Of a stretch of DNA of 64,000 nt, positions 62,686 through 64,000 are shown in pieces (position 1 is the first letter of the stretch; each line of letters opens with the position of its first letter). This DNA is from Daphnia carinata. Taxonomy: Eukaryota; Arthropoda; Branchiopoda; Diplostraca; Daphniidae. The position numbers and the translations under genes were made by a program. Under the pieces are notes generated by a model. It saw nothing but the letters and a program-made list of their open reading frames with translations. It ran no database searches and was not told where the DNA came from. The stretch spans positions 4,975,803 to 5,039,802 of the forward strand of contig NC_081332.1 in the NCBI RefSeq assembly GCF_022539665.2, given 5' to 3'.

Positions 62686-63672
62686 CTAGCTGCTATAGAC
62701 ATCCCAGAGAGATATCAGGGCATCGCTACCTCCGGCAGCCAACAAACCGCTGCCAGGGCCCGCGATGAAGACCAAGCTGTTGACGGCCTCCTCGTGAATC
62801 TGGAGGACACAAAGCTTTTTATGAGTTCGGGCACTGAAGAAGCGTATTCGCTTGTCCCAGCCGGCTGTGGCGTAGACACGAGAGTCGGATAGGCGGAGCG
62901 CGATGGCGTTCAGACCCGGATTGGTCAACTCGATCGATTTGAGCTCTGTTAGGTTGTCTGCGTTGAAGATGTAAAGAGTTTCGCATGAAGTTCCTAATAG
63001 AAGTTCATTACGATGGGCATGATGCCCTAGGCAGGTTGGCATGCTCTTGACTCTTGTTCGATGGAGTACGATGTTCTCGTTCCAAATGCAAATGCAACCA
63101 CTTTCGTAGGCGGTTGCTATTTTACTCCGTTGCTCCAACAATTTAATGACCATTAGAGCCCCTTCACCATCATCTATTTTCAGCGTGCTCGTTCGTTCAA
63201 GAGACGATGTATGGTTAATGCTGAAAATATGAACAGAGTTTTTCTCTGCAGGGATGGCTATGATATTTGTCCACAGGTCACACTTGCAGAACCCTTCATG
63301 GTTGACAAGCAAATGATAAACTGCTATTTCTTTTTCATTCCATACAATTATAGATTCATGTCTTGCTTGAGAAATTATGTATCCAGGTCTGTCATCCAAA
63401 GCTCCAAGCCATACGATTGACCCACTGTGAGCTTGCCAGGTCTTGAATGATCGATATACCTGAAACATGTGTTTCAACTGGTATTTTAAATGTCCATGTG
63501 CATTTGCTTACAAAAGATCTACATTCAAATTCCAAATACTTATGACTCCATTATTCGATCCACTAACGAGCGTTTCTTCACCTCCTTCCTTCATCCGAAA
63601 CGTAGCTAAAGCAGTGACTTGTCCACTTTGGTTGTGCAGAATGTGGGTTGGATCTGGTGGTGTTTGAGCCAT
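62686..63672 (-). CDS. GNB1L: GNB1L-like WD40-repeat protein
   Basis: Two exons, 63672-63523 and 63459-62686, give 307 residues (human GNB1L is about 327). The start MAQTPPDPTHILHNQSG and first blade ending ISIWNLN join VYRSFKTWQAHSG across a 63-base intron at the same spacing as in the human protein. The last blades are the most telling: ELTNPGLNAIAL, ATAGWDKRIRFF, VNSLVF and LLAAGGSDALISLWDVY, which match GNB1L rather than G-beta proper. The protein is a six-to-seven-bladed propeller; in vertebrates it is a co-chaperone-like factor for PIKK kinases (TELO2-TTI pathway) and lies in the 22q11 region. The donor GTAGAT is weak, but the stronger GTAAGC ten bases downstream breaks the frame. Confidence 0.9.
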
Positions 63673-63940
63673 CGATCTTATGACAGAATTAAGATTAACT
63701 TCAACGATAGGGTGTGATATACTTAAACTACTGACCTTAGAAGGTATTTATTTAGACTATGGAAAGTAGAAAGCGGTTTAATTACAACGTGTTTGTAAAG
63801 CATGCAGAACGAGAAAACTTTCAAAAGTCGTCGTCTTTTTTGGAAACTTCACGCCATCTATTGTTTATAGTTCAAGCTTGCATTTGTTACGTCTAGCAGC
63901 TGCAGACTAAAAAGAAGTCTTCTTCAAAAAATCTCCTAAA
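63673..63940. promoter_or_regulatory. Bidirectional promoter between GNB1L and the next gene
   Basis: Only 268 bases separate two divergent ATGs. The interval holds ACGCCATCTA at 63851-63860 and no TATA box at a useful distance. Shared promoter function is inferred from the arrangement. Confidence 0.5.
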
Positions 63941-64000
63941 ATGGCCTCGACTGCAGCATGTGAATCTATCGAAGATAGTCTGAAATTATCTGGTAAAAAG
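63941..64000 (+). CDS. Start of an unidentified gene, cut by the window edge
   Basis: ATG at 63941 (context AAAATGG) opens a frame that stays open to the last base (20 codons, MASTAACESIEDSLKLSGKK). It is head to head with GNB1L. Twenty residues are too few to name a family, and a splice donor could follow at once. Confidence 0.45.
   Translation, partial: MASTAACESIEDSLKLSGKK

Overview
This window looks like nuclear DNA of an arthropod, most likely a branchiopod crustacean such as Daphnia. That is inferred from family content and gene structure (many GT-AG introns, often only 55-130 bases, in compact genes, next to large introns and flanks in developmental genes), not from a database match. 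No transposon, CRISPR array, rRNA gene or intact tRNA gene was seen.

Layout. 1-440: the 5' end of a minus-strand gene, of which only the signal-peptide exon is present. 441-6007: no convincing gene. 6008-10075 (minus): a complete seven-exon, membrane-anchored epoxide hydrolase of the EPHX3/EPHX4 type. 10745-11496 (plus): a possible small gene. 13620-37236 (plus): a complete 25-exon starry night/flamingo (CELSR-type) adhesion GPCR, modelled as 3131 residues, with nine cadherin repeats, EGF and laminin G domains, a hormone-receptor domain, GAIN/GPS and seven membrane helices. 37.3-40.0 kb: a short tandem repeat and two weak small-protein candidates. 40777-45701: four compact minus-strand genes in tandem: ZUP1 (ZUFSP) deubiquitinase, a DM4/12-like secreted protein, an unidentified small protein, and a mitochondrial adrenodoxin-type ferredoxin. 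45.7-52.1 kb: a long upstream region of single-minded with possible antisense exons. 52136-61784 (plus): a complete ten-exon single-minded (sim) bHLH-PAS gene of 816 residues. 62565-63672 (minus): a GNB1L-type WD40 protein, tail to tail with sim. 63941-64000 (plus): the first codons of another gene, head to head with GNB1L.

The two developmental regulators, stan (planar cell polarity and neurite patterning) and sim (ventral midline fate), sit in large, homopolymer-rich domains. The compact block between them (about 37.5-46.3 kb) has essentially no A/T run of ten or more. I built the exon models by reading phase and splice signals by hand; all coding models close in frame, but untranslated exons and transcription starts are mostly uncertain. 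The most notable observations are a stan GPS that has lost its self-cleavage residues, two near-perfect RFX X-box palindromes, an in-frame retainable intron in stan, repeated CTCF-like GCCATCTA motifs near gene boundaries, and several unexplained exon-like stretches.
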